Assembly (NCBI RefSeq): GCF_008710035.1
Contig: NZ_VYKI01000001.1
Location: 236,857-300,856, forward strand
DNA length: 64,000 bases
Reading direction: 5' to 3'
From: Stenotrophomonas cyclobalanopsidis
GTDB taxonomy: Bacteria > Pseudomonadota > Gammaproteobacteria > Xanthomonadales > Xanthomonadaceae
The position numbers and the translations under genes are program-made. The notes under the pieces are model-generated. The model saw only the letters and a program-made list of their open reading frames with translations, searched no databases and was not told where the DNA came from. This document shows, one piece after another, positions 9,253 to 18,041 of this stretch (position 1 is the first letter of the stretch; the number at the start of each line of letters is the position of its first letter).

Positions 9253-10630
9253 GACCCCCCTGCTGCTGGCGCTCGTCGCCAGCCTGGGCCTGGCCGGCTG
9301 TTCGACCCTGGCGCCGAAGGACACCGCCGTTGCTCCGGGCATTCCGGCGCAGTGGCCGGCCGAGGCGAGCCAGGGCGAGGTCACCGATGTTGCTGCACTG
9401 GGCTGGCGTGACTTCTTCGCCGATGAGCGCCTGCAGCAGGTGATCGGCCAGGCGCTGGACAACAACCGCGACCTGCGCGTGGCCGTGCTGAACGTGGAAA
9501 AGGCACGCGGCCAGTACCGCGTGCAGCGCGCCGACCGCGTGCCCGGCCTGGCCGCCACCGGCCAGATGGAACGGCAGGGCACCAATGCGGGTGTCACCGA
9601 GCAGTTCACCGCCGGCGTGGGCGTGGCCGACTTCGAGCTGGATCTGTTCGGCCGCGTGCGCAACCTCAGCGAATCTGCGTTGCAGCAGTACTTCGCCGTG
9701 GCCGCCAACCGCCGCAACGCGCAGCTGAGCCTGGTGGCCGAGACCGCCACCGCCTGGCTGACCTACGGTGCCGATGCGCAGCAGCTGAGGATTTCCGAGG
9801 CAACGCTGAAGACCTACGAGGATTCGCTGCGCCTGGCCGAGGCCCGCCATGAACGCGGCGGCAGTTCCGGTCTGGAACTGAGCCAGACCCGCACGCTGGT
9901 GGAAACCGCGCGTACCGATGCCGCCCGCCTGCGCGGGCAGCTGGCCCAGGACCGCAACGCGCTGGCGCTGCTGGCCGGTGGCCAGGTCGATGCGGACCTG
10001 CTGCCGAACAGCATCGAACCGCAGCTGCTGGCGCTGGCCCCGCCGCCGGCGGGCCTGCCCAGCGACGTGCTGCTGCAGCGCCCGGACATCATGGCCGCCG
10101 AACACCAGTTGCTGGCGGCCAACGCCAACATCGGTGCCGCGCGCGCCGCGTTCTTCCCCAGCATCACCCTGACCGGCAGCATCGGCAGTGGCTCGGGCGA
10201 ACTGTCCAACCTGTTCGACAGCGGCACCCGCGTGTGGAGTTTCCTGCCGAAGATCACCCTGCCGATCTTCCAGGGGGGCAAGCTGCGCGCGAACCTGGCG
10301 GTGGCCAATGCGGACCGCGATATCGCCCTGGCGCAGTACGAGAAGGCGATCCAGAGCGGTTTCCGCGAAACCTCCGACGCGCTGGCGCTGAATGTCAGCC
10401 TGGACGAGCAGGTGAGCGCGCAGCAGCGCCTGGTGGATGCGGCCGAAACGGCCAACCGCCTGTCGCAGGCACGCTATGACGCCGGCCTGGACAGCTTCGT
10501 GACCCTGCTGGACGCACGCCGCACCGCCTACAGCGCGCAGCAGACGCGCCTGCAGACCGAGCTGGCCCAGCAGACCAACCGCATCACCCTGTACAAGGTG
10601 CTGGGCGGCGGCTGGCACGAACGCGGGTAA
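9245..10630 (+). CDS. smeF: Outer-membrane efflux channel lipoprotein SmeF
   Basis: SmeF is the TolC/OprM-type outer-membrane duct that completes the SmeDEF tripartite pump. The start at 9245 follows a GGAGG ribosome-binding site inside the end of smeE and gives 461 residues. The signal peptide ends in a lipobox (LGLAGCS, Cys about residue 19). Two internally similar halves follow, each with long coiled-coil helices and the pattern [15 protein letters not shown] in the first half and [16 protein letters not shown] in the second, typical of NodT-family channels. The last gene of the operon, it ends just before a SMAG element that may mark the mRNA 3' end. Confidence 0.95.
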   Translation: MNKTPLLLALVASLGLAGCSTLAPKDTAVAPGIPAQWPAEASQGEVTDVAALGWRDFFADERLQQVIGQALDNNRDLRVAVLNVEKARGQYRVQRADRVPGLAATGQMERQGTNAGVTEQFTAGVGVADFELDLFGRVRNLSESALQQYFAVAANRRNAQLSLVAETATAWLTYGADAQQLRISEATLKTYEDSLRLAEARHERGGSSGLELSQTRTLVETARTDAARLRGQLAQDRNALALLAGGQVDADLLPNSIEPQLLALAPPPAGLPSDVLLQRPDIMAAEHQLLAANANIGAARAAFFPSITLTGSIGSGSGELSNLFDSGTRVWSFLPKITLPIFQGGKLRANLAVANADRDIALAQYEKAIQSGFRETSDALALNVSLDEQVSAQQRLVDAAETANRLSQARYDAGLDSFVTLLDARRTAYSAQQTRLQTELAQQTNRITLYKVLGGGWHERG

Positions 10631-10636
10631 CTCCCG

Positions 10637-10816
10637 GTAGCGCCGGGCCATGCCCGGCGACGTTTCTTCGGGCGTTCATGGCGTCGGACGCATGCCGCAT
10701 ACGAAGGCGAAGGGATCATCGGTAGCGCCGGGCCACGCCCGGCGGCTTCTTGTCCGGCGTTGAAGGCATCGGACGCAGGCCGCACTGCGCGCTCGCCGGG
10801 CACGGCCCGGCGCTGC
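10637..10816. repeat. SMAG cluster on the left side of the RAYT relic
   Basis: Three SMAG elements: plus orientation at 10637-10658 and 10722-10743, inverted at 10795-10816. The DNA between them contains the degenerate motif 'gcgtt(c/g)a(t/a)ggc(g/a)tcggac', which recurs on the other side of the RAYT at about 11430 and 11508. The paired inverted layout with a conserved spacer is what is called a BIME in enterobacteria. Confidence 0.88.
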
Positions 10817-10834
10817 CAGACGCAGATTGCGGCG

Positions 10835-11288
10835 CTACCGCATCGGCCATCGGCACCAGGCAAACGGGTATTCATCCAGTTCGGTAGCGAGGCCCGCACG
10901 GATTGGATTGCCCAGGATGTAGAGCGCGTGGCGCCTCAACGCATCTTCATGGCGAACAGCGTGGTCGAAGTAGCTCGGCTGCCACAAGGGCGTCTCCACA
11001 CCGAACTGCTGCCCTAAAAAGGCGGCTGCTGCGTAATTTCAACGTTCCCATCAAGCGGGCGAGCGTTCCCGCGCGCAACTGCATCAACCAATGAATATGA
11101 TCGGGCATGATGACCCAGGCGAATGAGCGACTGAGCCCTTCGCGCTCCTCGAAGCGCAGCGTATCCACCAAGTATTCCGCGCAGCGAGGGTCTGCAAATA
11201 CCGGGCGCCGCCTCAGCACCACAGTGGTCAGCACGTAGTACCCATCGATGCGGGAATCGCGGCCACGTTGGAGATGGCGACTGGACAT
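10835..11288 (-). pseudogene. REP-associated tyrosine transposase (RAYT), frameshifted
   Basis: RAYTs are single-copy relatives of IS200/IS605 Y1 transposases thought to mobilise REP sequences. Reading the minus strand from 11288, the first frame encodes a RAYT N-terminus with the metal-binding His-x-His in WVIMPDHIHWLMQL. It runs out of family sequence at 11012-11014, where three C residues on the plus strand appear to be one too many. Removing one base restores LFRQQFGVETPLWQPSYFDH and then the conserved block with the candidate catalytic Tyr, YILGNPIRAGL, and a stop at 10835. The full span is 454 nt, 151 codons plus one base. The gene lies between clusters of SMAG repeats, its expected substrates. 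A sequencing error cannot be excluded. Confidence 0.88.
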
Positions 11289-11363
11289 TGGACCAGTCTG
11301 GGAATCAGCTCTCAGTCCCCCTATCGGCAGATGCCTTGGCAGCTTGTAAGGTTCTGCCGCACT

Positions 11364-11562
11364 CGCCGGGCATTGTCCCAGGCGTGCGGGGCTTTGGTAG
11401 CGCCGGGCCATGCCCGGCGGCTTACCTTTGAGCGTTCATGGCGTCGGACACAAGCCGCGCTGCCGCGCTCGCCGGGCATGGCCCGGCGCTACCAGAGCGT
11501 GGTCGTTCGTGGCGTCGGACACAGGCCGCGCTGCGCGCTTGCCGGGCAGCGCCCGGCGCTAA
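11364..11562. repeat. SMAG cluster on the right side of the RAYT relic
   Basis: A degenerate element at about 11364-11384, a good plus-orientation copy at 11397-11418, an inverted copy at 11471-11492 and a decayed inverted copy at 11541-11562. Two direct spacer repeats (cgttc(a)tggcgtcggacaca(a/g)gccgc) lie between them and match those left of the RAYT. Confidence 0.88.
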
Positions 11563-11571
11563 CGTCTGCTG

Positions 11572-11994
11572 TCAAACCGCCTCATCATCGCGCGGCGCCG
11601 CGCGGCAGGAACGTACCCTGGCCAGCGCGTCGCCGGCTTCGCGGGCCATGCGCTCGTACTCGGCGCGGATTTCTTCCAGCCGCTCTTCGTCCATTTCTTC
11701 CAGGTCCAGCAACTCGTTGTTGGCCTCGGCCGTGGCGCGGATCAGCTCGTCCAGCTTGATCTGCATCGCCGCCGTATCAGAGTTCTGGGTGTGCTGGATC
11801 AGGAACACCATCAGGAAGGTGATGATGGTGGTGCCGGTGTTGATCACCAGCTGCCAGGTATCGTTGAAGCCGAAGACGGGGCCGCTGATGCCCCACACCA
11901 CCACGATCGCCACCGCGGCCAGGAAGGTCCACGGCGAGCCGGTGGCGGCCGCGGCCTTCTTGGCGATCGTATTGAACAGGGTTCTTGCTTTCAT
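11572..11994 (-). CDS. Low-affinity iron permease family small membrane protein
   Basis: The start at 11994 gives 140 residues. Two hydrophobic segments (about 19-38 and 46-66) are followed by the family signature TGTTIITFLMVFLIQHTQNS and a cytoplasmic tail strongly enriched in Glu with a helical pattern (DLEEMDEERLEEIRAEYERM). This matches the bacterial family named after the yeast low-affinity iron permease, but transport has rarely been shown for the small bacterial members, so substrate is uncertain. The frame is open upstream to 12141, but that stretch has no family similarity. It is transcribed away from the hypothetical gene upstream with about 70 bp between them. Confidence 0.8.
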   Translation of the reverse strand: MKARTLFNTIAKKAAAATGSPWTFLAAVAIVVVWGISGPVFGFNDTWQLVINTGTTIITFLMVFLIQHTQNSDTAAMQIKLDELIRATAEANNELLDLEEMDEERLEEIRAEYERMAREAGDALARVRSCRAAPRDDEAV

Positions 11995-12067
11995 CGTCGT
12001 CGTTCCAGCCAAGTGACGAAGATGATCGGCAGCTGCCCGTGCAGGGGCCGTGCAGCCGCGGGGAAAC

Positions 12068-12394
12068 TCAGGCGCGCAGGCGCGGGGCGTCCTGCAGGCG
12101 AACGCGGCTGGTCTGGTAGACGTGCTGCCAGCAGCGGTCAACGAATTCGCGGGCCTGCGATTCGGTCAGGCGCGGCATGATCTGCAGGGCATACTGGGTC
12201 TGGAATGCTTCGTCGCGCTCGGCATTGCTCGCGCGAGGCTGGGTGATCAATGAATCACACGCGAACTTGATCCAGGGCACATATGAGCCGAACGAATTGT
12301 GCGGGAGGGCACCGTCAGCGTGCTGCCGGCGCCAATGATCCAGTTCGGCGTCTACGTCGATGACCGGCGGGATGGTGGGGACTTCAGCGTGCAT
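12068..12394 (-). CDS. Hypothetical protein, 108 residues
   Basis: I do not recognise this protein. The product is hydrophilic, with no signal peptide or TM segment, acidic at the start (PPVIDVDAELDHWRRQH), a conserved-looking aromatic core (FGSYVPWIKFACDSL) and a C-terminal helix with REFVDRCWQHVYQTSR. A GGA ribosome-binding site lies 7 nt before the ATG at 12394. Codon use matches its neighbours. It lies upstream of the iron-permease-family gene on the same strand and could share a transcript with it. Confidence 0.6.
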   Translation of the reverse strand: MHAEVPTIPPVIDVDAELDHWRRQHADGALPHNSFGSYVPWIKFACDSLITQPRASNAERDEAFQTQYALQIMPRLTESQAREFVDRCWQHVYQTSRVRLQDAPRLRA

Positions 12395-12782
12395 GTCATT
12401 CCAATTCAGTTGGGTTGGATGAAGCGTCGGAACCGCAGTGTCGCGTAACAGTCAGTGCAAGCTGCGTCAGCGCGACGTGCAGTCGGTGTCGCCACCGCGC
12501 GGAGGCAATGGACGGGTGGGGTGGCGTTGAAGGCAGGAGCCGCTCGGCGAGGGACGGCAGGCATCGCGTCTGGATGCAGGCAGCCCGCACTGCGGACGTC
12601 CCTATATGCCGGGTAAGGCCACACGTTACCCCCGGCCTGTGATGAGCATGTCAGCAGTGCGCGGGGCGACGAGCGCATTCACAGGGAATGCCTGGGTTGG
12701 ATGTGCCCAAGGTACCGCCGGCACAGGGCTGTGCCGGCTCTGAAGCGTTCATGTAGCTATGCGCGGAACGGAGACGAGGCGC
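12395..12782. other. Intergenic region, no gene seen
   Basis: About 390 bp between two minus-strand genes. Short open frames on both strands have no credible start signals or recognisable composition. The only structured element is a 10-bp perfect inverted repeat, GCCGGCACAG-GG-CTGTGCCGGC (12717-12738), about 45 bp beyond the cytosine deaminase stop. It has no U-tract and is either a weak transcript end or another palindromic repeat. The rest should hold the promoter of the 108-residue hypothetical gene. Confidence 0.6.
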
Positions 12783-13235
12783 TTATTCGCCGATGTCTTC
12801 GTTCCAGATGTCCGGATGTTGCGCAATGAAGCCGCCCAGCAGGTCCACGCATTCCTGGCTGTCCAGGTCGATCACGTTGACGCCGTTTTCGCGCAGCCAG
12901 TCGATGCCGCCCTGGAAGGTGCGCGATTCGCCCACCACCACGGTGCCGATGTTGAACTGGCGCACCAGGCCCGAGCAGTACCAGCACGGCGCCAGGGTGG
13001 TGACCATGATGGTGTCCTGGTAACGGCGCTGGCGGCCGGCCTTGCGGAAAGCATCGGTTTCGCCGTGCACGGACGGGTCGCCTTCCTGCACACGGCGGTT
13101 GTGGCCGCAGCCGAGCAGGCGGCCGTCGTTGTGGTACAGCGCCGCGCCGATCGGCACGCCGCCCTCGGCCAGGCCCTGTCGGGCTTCGGCGATGGCGGTC
13201 TGCAGCAGGGCCTGGTAGTCGGGCGTGGTGATCAT
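12783..13235 (-). CDS. Cytosine/nucleoside deaminase, fungal FCY1-like
   Basis: A zinc deaminase of the cytidine deaminase superfamily, 150 residues. The zinc site is visible: His57 and the proton shuttle Glu59 in VHGETDAF, Cys84 and Cys87 in APCWYCSG. The protein ends in DIWNEDIGE, closely resembling the C-terminus of yeast cytosine deaminase FCY1 (DWFEDIGE), and the middle [12 protein letters not shown] also resembles FCY1. This is unlike the unrelated amidohydrolase CodA of E. coli, so conversion of cytosine to uracil is the likely reaction, though substrate is inferred. The start at 13235 has GGAG 6 nt upstream. It is divergent from ubiE. Confidence 0.82.
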   Translation of the reverse strand: MITTPDYQALLQTAIAEARQGLAEGGVPIGAALYHNDGRLLGCGHNRRVQEGDPSVHGETDAFRKAGRQRRYQDTIMVTTLAPCWYCSGLVRQFNIGTVVVGESRTFQGGIDWLRENGVNVIDLDSQECVDLLGGFIAQHPDIWNEDIGE

Positions 13236-13316
13236 GCGGGGCTCCGGTGGGTCATGGGCCGCCATGATAAGGCCCGGTTACCCCGCAGCGGCCCCGGCGG
13301 TGCGATAATCAGCGGC

Positions 13317-14078
13317 ATGAGCGAATCCCCCTACAAATCCGGTACCACCCATTTCGGGTTCCGCGACGTGGCCGCCAAGGACAAGCAGAAGCTTGTCGGC
13401 GAGGTGTTCACCTCGGTCGCGCGCAGCTACGACCTGATGAACGACCTGATGAGCCTCGGCGTGCACCGGGCCTGGAAGCGCTATTACGTGGCCACCGCGC
13501 AGGTGAAACCGGGTGATCGCGTGCTCGACCTGGCCGGCGGCACCGGTGACATCGCCGCCCTGCTGAAGGAGCGCGTGGGCGCCGAGGGTTCGGTGGTGCT
13601 GGGCGACATCAACGCCGGCATGCTGTCGGTCGGCCGTGACCGCCTGACCAACCGCGGCTTGGTGCTCGGCCTGGATTACGTGCAGTGCAACGCCGAAGCC
13701 CTGCCCTTCCCGGACAACAGCTTCGACCTGGTGACGATCGCCTTCGGCCTGCGCAACGTGACCGACAAGGACGCCGGCCTGCGCGAGATGTACCGCGTGC
13801 TGAAGGTGGGCGGCCAGGCCCGCGTGCTGGAGTTCTCCGAAGTCACCGCCGACTGGTTCAAGCCGATCTACGACTTCCATTCGTTCAGGATCCTGCCGAA
13901 GCTGGGCAAGCTGTTCGCCAACGATTCGGACAGCTACCAGTACCTGGCCGAGAGCATCCGCAAGCACCCGCCGCAGGAAGAGCTGAAGGCGATGATGGGG
14001 CAGGCCGGTTTCGAGCGCTGCCACTACAAGAACCTGACCGGCGGCATCGTCTCGATCCACTCCGGCTACAAGCTGTAA
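13317..14078 (+). CDS. ubiE: Ubiquinone/menaquinone biosynthesis C-methyltransferase UbiE
   Basis: UbiE methylates the ring of the demethylated quinone intermediate using S-adenosylmethionine. The start at 13317 gives 253 residues, the family length; the frame is open upstream only because it runs antisense through the deaminase. Visible motifs: the family N-terminal [23 protein letters not shown]-binding [12 protein letters not shown], the LGDINAGML and [21 protein letters not shown] motifs, and the C-terminal [17 protein letters not shown] signature. In this lineage ubiquinone is the main quinone, so the ubiquinone step is the likely one. Confidence 0.96.
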   Translation: MSESPYKSGTTHFGFRDVAAKDKQKLVGEVFTSVARSYDLMNDLMSLGVHRAWKRYYVATAQVKPGDRVLDLAGGTGDIAALLKERVGAEGSVVLGDINAGMLSVGRDRLTNRGLVLGLDYVQCNAEALPFPDNSFDLVTIAFGLRNVTDKDAGLREMYRVLKVGGQARVLEFSEVTADWFKPIYDFHSFRILPKLGKLFANDSDSYQYLAESIRKHPPQEELKAMMGQAGFERCHYKNLTGGIVSIHSGYKL

Positions 14079-14090
14079 AGCGTGTGGGGC

Positions 14091-14144
14091 CGCCAGGCAT
14101 GGCCCGGCGCTACCTGTTCTGGTAGATGCCAACCTTGGTTGGCA
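14091..14144. repeat. SMAG remnant plus a second GTAG palindrome
   Basis: A SMAG copy with one altered arm (CCAGGCATGGCCCGGCGCTA, about 14093-14112) is followed by GTAGATGCCAACCTTGGTTGGCA (14122-14144), whose TGCCAACC/GGTTGGCA arms make a different subfamily with the same GTAG edge. They lie in the 190-bp gap after ubiE. Confidence 0.75.
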
Positions 14145-14270
14145 CACGCCCGCGCCGGGCGCCCCATGGCGCAGGGCCGGCCCACGGCCGGCCCTGCCCC
14201 GCATCACGCAGCGCGTCCGGGGCGAGGGAGAGGTACCATTGGGGTTTGATCCCTGTAACGGTCCCGATTC

Positions 14271-16199
14271 ATGCGTAATCCGCTGATGCTCCTTCCGCTG
14301 GCCGTGGCCCTGGCCGCCGGCTGCTCCCAGGAGGCGGCCGCGCCCGCCGCCGCCCCGACTGCCGAAAAGGCCCCCGCCGCCCCCGTGAACGCCGAGAACC
14401 GCAGCCACGACGAAAGCTCGTACGCCGAGCCGGACAAGGTCGTCATCAAGGACATCGCGCTGGATCTGAAGCTGGACTTCGACCAGAAGCAGATCGGCGG
14501 CACCGCGACCTACACCCTGGAATGGAAGCAGAAGGACGCCCAGCAGCTGGTGCTCGACACCCGTGAGCTGAGCGTGTCCAAGGTCGAGGCCATCGCTGCC
14601 GACGGCGCGCGCAGCGAGCTGAAGTTCGAAGTGGCCCCGGTCGACAAAGTGTTCGGCAGCAAGCTGACCATCGAAGTGCCGGAACAGCCGGCCAAGGTGG
14701 AAGTGACCTACCACACCGCACCGACCGCCTCGGGCCTGCAGTGGCTGGAGCCGTCGATGACCGAGGGCAAGAAACTGCCCTTCATGTTCAGCCAGTCGCA
14801 GGCCATCCACGCCCGTTCCTGGGTGCCGCTGCAGGACACCCCGAGCGTGCGCTTCACCTACAGCGCGCACGTGACCTCGCGCCCGGACGTGATGGTGCTG
14901 ATGAGCGCCGACAACGACCCGAAGGCCGCGCGTGACGGTGACTACACCTTCAAGATGCCGCAGCCGATCCCGTCCTACCTGCTGGCCATCGCCGCCGGTG
15001 ACCTGGTGTTCGAGCCGATTTCCGGCCGTTCCGGCGTCTGGGCCGAGCCGACCATGGTCAACAAGGCCGCCAAGGAATTCGAAGACACCGAGAAGATGAT
15101 CGGCGCCGCCGAAAAGCTGTACGGCGAATACCGCTGGGGCCGCTACGACATGCTGGTGCTGCCGCCGTCGTTCCCGTTCGGCGGCATGGAAAACCCGCGC
15201 CTGACCTTCGCCACCCCGACCGTGATCGTCGGCGACAAGTCGCTGGTCTCGCTGGTCGCCCACGAACTGGCGCACAGCTGGTCGGGCAACCTGGTGACCA
15301 ATGCCAGCTGGAAGGACATCTGGCTCAATGAAGGCTTCACCACCTACGTCCAGGGCCGTATCACCGAAGCCCTGTACGGCAAGGAGATGGCCGAGATGGA
15401 GAAGCAGATCGACCAGACCGACCTGCTGGCCGAAGTGAAGGACATGAGCCCGGCCGACCAGGCCCTGGCCCTGCCGCCGCTGAACGAGCGTGACCCCGAC
15501 GAAGCCCTGAGCCAGGTCGCCTACGTCAAGGGTTCGTGGTTCCTGGAATTCCTGGAACAGCGCTTCGGCCGCGAGACCTTCGATCCGTTCCTGCGTGGCT
15601 GGTTCGATGACCATGCCTTCCAGAGCGCCAACACCGACCAGTTCGTCGACTACCTGAAGAAGAACCTGCTGCCGAAGAACCCCTCGGCGGTGAGCGAGGC
15701 CGAGCTGAAGGCATGGCTGGACGAGCCGGGCATCCCGTCGTTCGCCACCAAGGCCCAGTCGCGCAACTTCAGCAGCGTCGATGCCGCGCGCATCGCGTTC
15801 TCCGGTGCGGGCAGCCTGCCAGCCAACCAGGTCACCGCCGAGTGGGGCACCCAGGAATGGGTCCGCTTCATCGACGGCCTGGGCACCACCCTGCCGCTGG
15901 ACAAGCTGGCCGCGCTGGACAAGGCCTACCACTTCACCGGCACCGCCAATGGCGAAATCGCCATGCGCTGGTACCCGCTGGCCATCCGCAGCGGCTACGA
16001 GCAGGCCAATGACGCGGCCGCGGCGTTCATCGAGCGCGTCGGCCGTCGCAAGCTGATCATGCCGATCTACGCCGAACTGGTGAAGACCCCGAAGGGTCTG
16101 GAGCTGGCCAAGGCGGCCTTCGAGAAGGCCAAGCCGGGCTACCACCCGATCACCACCGCCTCGGTGCAGGATCTGCTGGCCAAGGCTGAAGCCAAGTAA
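14271..16199 (+). CDS. M1 family metallopeptidase lipoprotein
   Basis: A zinc aminopeptidase of family M1, closest in layout to the leukotriene A4 hydrolase branch, exported and lipid-anchored. The 642-residue precursor starts with a signal peptide ending in the lipobox LAAGC, then an Ala/Pro-rich linker. The N-terminal beta domain precedes the exopeptidase motif GGMEN (about residue 304) and the zinc motif HELAH, with His331, catalytic Glu332 and His335 followed 18 residues later by Glu354 in LNEGF. A C-terminal helical domain completes the enzyme. It is likely to trim peptides in the periplasm. A terminator follows directly. Confidence 0.92.
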   Translation: MRNPLMLLPLAVALAAGCSQEAAAPAAAPTAEKAPAAPVNAENRSHDESSYAEPDKVVIKDIALDLKLDFDQKQIGGTATYTLEWKQKDAQQLVLDTRELSVSKVEAIAADGARSELKFEVAPVDKVFGSKLTIEVPEQPAKVEVTYHTAPTASGLQWLEPSMTEGKKLPFMFSQSQAIHARSWVPLQDTPSVRFTYSAHVTSRPDVMVLMSADNDPKAARDGDYTFKMPQPIPSYLLAIAAGDLVFEPISGRSGVWAEPTMVNKAAKEFEDTEKMIGAAEKLYGEYRWGRYDMLVLPPSFPFGGMENPRLTFATPTVIVGDKSLVSLVAHELAHSWSGNLVTNASWKDIWLNEGFTTYVQGRITEALYGKEMAEMEKQIDQTDLLAEVKDMSPADQALALPPLNERDPDEALSQVAYVKGSWFLEFLEQRFGRETFDPFLRGWFDDHAFQSANTDQFVDYLKKNLLPKNPSAVSEAELKAWLDEPGIPSFATKAQSRNFSSVDAARIAFSGAGSLPANQVTAEWGTQEWVRFIDGLGTTLPLDKLAALDKAYHFTGTANGEIAMRWYPLAIRSGYEQANDAAAAFIERVGRRKLIMPIYAELVKTPKGLELAKAAFEKAKPGYHPITTASVQDLLAKAEAK

Positions 16200-16204
16200 G
16201 AAAA

Positions 16205-16233
16205 CGCGCCGGGCATCCCCCGGCGCTTTTTTT
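16205..16233 (+). terminator. Terminator of the M1 peptidase gene
   Basis: GCGCCGGG-CAT-CCCCCGGCGC followed by seven T residues, 5 bp after the stop codon. Confidence 0.88.
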
Positions 16234-16396
16234 GTAGAGTCGAGCCATGCTCGGCTGCTGTTGCTCCGGTAGAGTCGAGCCATGCTTGACCGCTGTTGCG
16301 CCGTTCGAGTCTAGCCAGGCTTCACCGTTGTTGCTCCGGTAGAGTCGAGCTTGCTCGACTGTTGTTGGAATGTCAGTCGAGCAAGCTCGACTCTAC
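16234..16396. repeat. Cluster of GTAGAGTCGAGC-type palindromes
   Basis: Five copies of a GTAG-edged palindrome of the form GTAGAGTCGAGCCATGCTCG, in different states of decay: 16234-16256, 16269-16291, about 16304-16325, 16339-16360 and an inverted one at 16375-16396. The short linkers are alike (gctgttgctccg), so the cluster seems to have grown by local tandem copying. The last copy lies 32 bp before the next gene and could affect its leader. Confidence 0.85.
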
Positions 16397-16427
16397 AGGG
16401 CAGTCGCAACCCGCAAAGGACTTCCGA

Positions 16428-17159
16428 ATGAAACGTCTGATCCTGATCACCGCCTGCGCCCTGGCCCTGGCCGCCTGCAGCAACCCCGAGGAAGAGCGCA
16501 GGGCGCAGGAAGCCGCCGCCGCCGCCGCCCAGGCGCAGAAGGAAGCCAAGGCCGAGGACGTCGCCAAGCAGTACGACGCGGCCGTGGCCGCGCAGGACTG
16601 GGAACGCGCGCGCATCCACGGCGGTTCGCTGCTGGACCAGTACAAGGACACCGCCGCGGCCGAGCGCATCGCCGCTGGCTTCGATGACGTGAAGGCCAAG
16701 GGCGATGCCGCGCGCGACCTGCGCCGCATGCAGGCGCTCTGGCAGTACAACGAGATTCCGGTCGGCAGCAAGGGCAAGCAGGTTTCGGCCACCATCTACA
16801 GCAAGGAACGGGTGGACGTGGACGGCAGCGGCGCCAAGCCGGTGCAGCTGGTGTTCCGCGATCATCCCGAATGGAAACGCCATGCCTATCTGGTGCTGCA
16901 GGCCGGTGATTTCCGCTGCCCGCAGTGCACGGTGAAGGTGACCGTGGACGATGGCAAGCCGATCTCGATGGCGGCCTGGCGGCCGAAGACCGATGAGGCC
17001 ATCGCCATGTTCATCACCGACCAGAAGGCGCTGTGGAAGCTGGCGCAGAAGGGCAAGTCGATCAGCATCGAGTTCCCGGTGAAGGCCGGTGGCACCCGCA
17101 CGGCCGTGTTCGAGACCGGCGGCGTGGACACCAGCCGCATGCCGCAGTGGTGGAAGTGA
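16428..17159 (+). CDS. Hypothetical lipoprotein, 243 residues
   Basis: I recognise no family. The start at 16428 is followed by a signal peptide with the lipobox LALAACS, so a lipid-anchored periplasmic or outer-membrane protein is expected. Next comes an Ala/Gln/Glu/Lys-rich stretch (about 22-50) that should form a helix or coiled coil, then a compact domain with a possible disulfide or metal pair (FRCPQCTV) and a beta-rich end finishing in MPQWWK. Its stop codon overlaps the start of the HAD phosphatase gene (GTGA), so the two are translationally coupled. Confidence 0.8.
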   Translation: MKRLILITACALALAACSNPEEERRAQEAAAAAAQAQKEAKAEDVAKQYDAAVAAQDWERARIHGGSLLDQYKDTAAAERIAAGFDDVKAKGDAARDLRRMQALWQYNEIPVGSKGKQVSATIYSKERVDVDGSGAKPVQLVFRDHPEWKRHAYLVLQAGDFRCPQCTVKVTVDDGKPISMAAWRPKTDEAIAMFITDQKALWKLAQKGKSISIEFPVKAGGTRTAVFETGGVDTSRMPQWWK

Positions 17160-17776
17160 CGGCCACTGCCGTGGTGGCGCCGGCACTGTCGGCCGTGCGC
17201 CACTGGGTGTTCGACATGGATGGCACGCTGACCGTGGCCATGCATGATTTCCAGCGCATCAAGCGCGAGCTGGGCGTCCCGCCCAGCGCGGACATCCTCG
17301 TGCACCTGGCGGGCCTGCCGGGTGCGGAGGCGGCGCGGAAGCACGCCTGGCTGCTGGCCCACGAGCGTGAGCTGGCCGTAGGCGCGCTGCCGGCGCCCGG
17401 CGCGGTCGAGCTGCTGCGCGCGCTGGCCGCGGCCGGTTGCCAGCTGGGCATCCTGACCCGCAACGACCATGCGCTGGCCAAGCTGACGCTGGACGCGATC
17501 GGGGTAGGGGATCTGTTTGACGATGGCGGCATCATCGGCCGCGATGAAGCGGTGCCGAAGCCGTCACCCGACGGCGTGCAGCAGCATCTGCGGCGCTGGG
17601 GCATTGGTGCCGACGCGGCGGTGATGGTGGGCGACCACGCCTACGACCTGGACTGCGGCCGCGCCGCCGGAGCGCGCACCGTGCTGGTCAACCTGCCCGA
17701 CAACCCGTGGCCGGGCCGCGCGGATTGGCATTTCGCCGATTGCCGCGCGTTGTTGTCGGCCTGGCAGGCCGCATGA
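17156..17776 (+). CDS. HAD-family phosphatase
   Basis: A cytoplasmic haloacid-dehalogenase-type phosphohydrolase of 206 residues. HAD motif I is WVFDMDGTLT (nucleophile and acid Asp), motif II is the Thr of GILTRND, motif III is the Lys of AVPKPSP and motif IV is VMVGDHAYDLDCG. A small helical cap lies between motifs I and II, as in phosphoglycolate phosphatase-like enzymes; the substrate cannot be read from the sequence. The GTG start overlaps the stop of the lipoprotein gene by 4 bp. The last 17 codons lie within the first copy of a 318-bp tandem duplication, so an orphan copy of the gene's tail is present downstream. Confidence 0.88.
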   Translation: MTATAVVAPALSAVRHWVFDMDGTLTVAMHDFQRIKRELGVPPSADILVHLAGLPGAEAARKHAWLLAHERELAVGALPAPGAVELLRALAAAGCQLGILTRNDHALAKLTLDAIGVGDLFDDGGIIGRDEAVPKPSPDGVQQHLRRWGIGADAAVMVGDHAYDLDCGRAAGARTVLVNLPDNPWPGRADWHFADCRALLSAWQAA

Positions 17777-18041
17777 CCGTGTAGAGCCGAGCCCATGCTC
17801 GGCTGTTCTGCGGTCAGGTCGCGCCGACGCGCGAAAGCCGAGCATGGGTTCGGCTCTACAGAGAGCAGGCCGCGATTCGACCGGAGGTTCCGGCCGTGTC
17901 GACCAAGGTCGACACCTGCCAGAGCAGGTCCAGATAACGCGTCGGGTGGAGAGCCCCCTTGTTGTTCAAGGGGGCGCGCCGAAGGCGGGGGGACAAGGTG
18001 AAATGCGCGGGCAATTTGGTTACGCGCCCAGCGCGTAGCCA
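17724..18041. repeat. Tandem duplication, first copy (318 bp)
   Basis: This unit starts in the last codons of the HAD gene, runs through the intergenic SMAG-type palindrome and other hairpins (GTGTCGACC/GGTCGACAC and GCCCCCTTG/CAAGGGGGC), and ends with a copy of the last codons of the convergent kinase gene. It differs from the second copy at only a handful of positions. Confidence 0.95.

Noticed and set aside
12759..13316. Longer ubiE start far upstream
   Set aside because: It is antisense to the cytosine deaminase gene; the ATG at 13317 begins the family sequence.
13278..16283. A minus-strand open frame of about 1000 codons opposite ubiE and the M1 peptidase
   Set aside because: It is His/Gln/Arg/Gly-rich, the usual mirror of a high-G+C gene, has no recognisable motif and overlaps two well-supported genes.
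17955..17985. GCCCCCTTG/CAAGGGGGC hairpin as a terminator
   Set aside because: No T-run on either strand and it is duplicated with the whole unit; kept only as part of the repeat.
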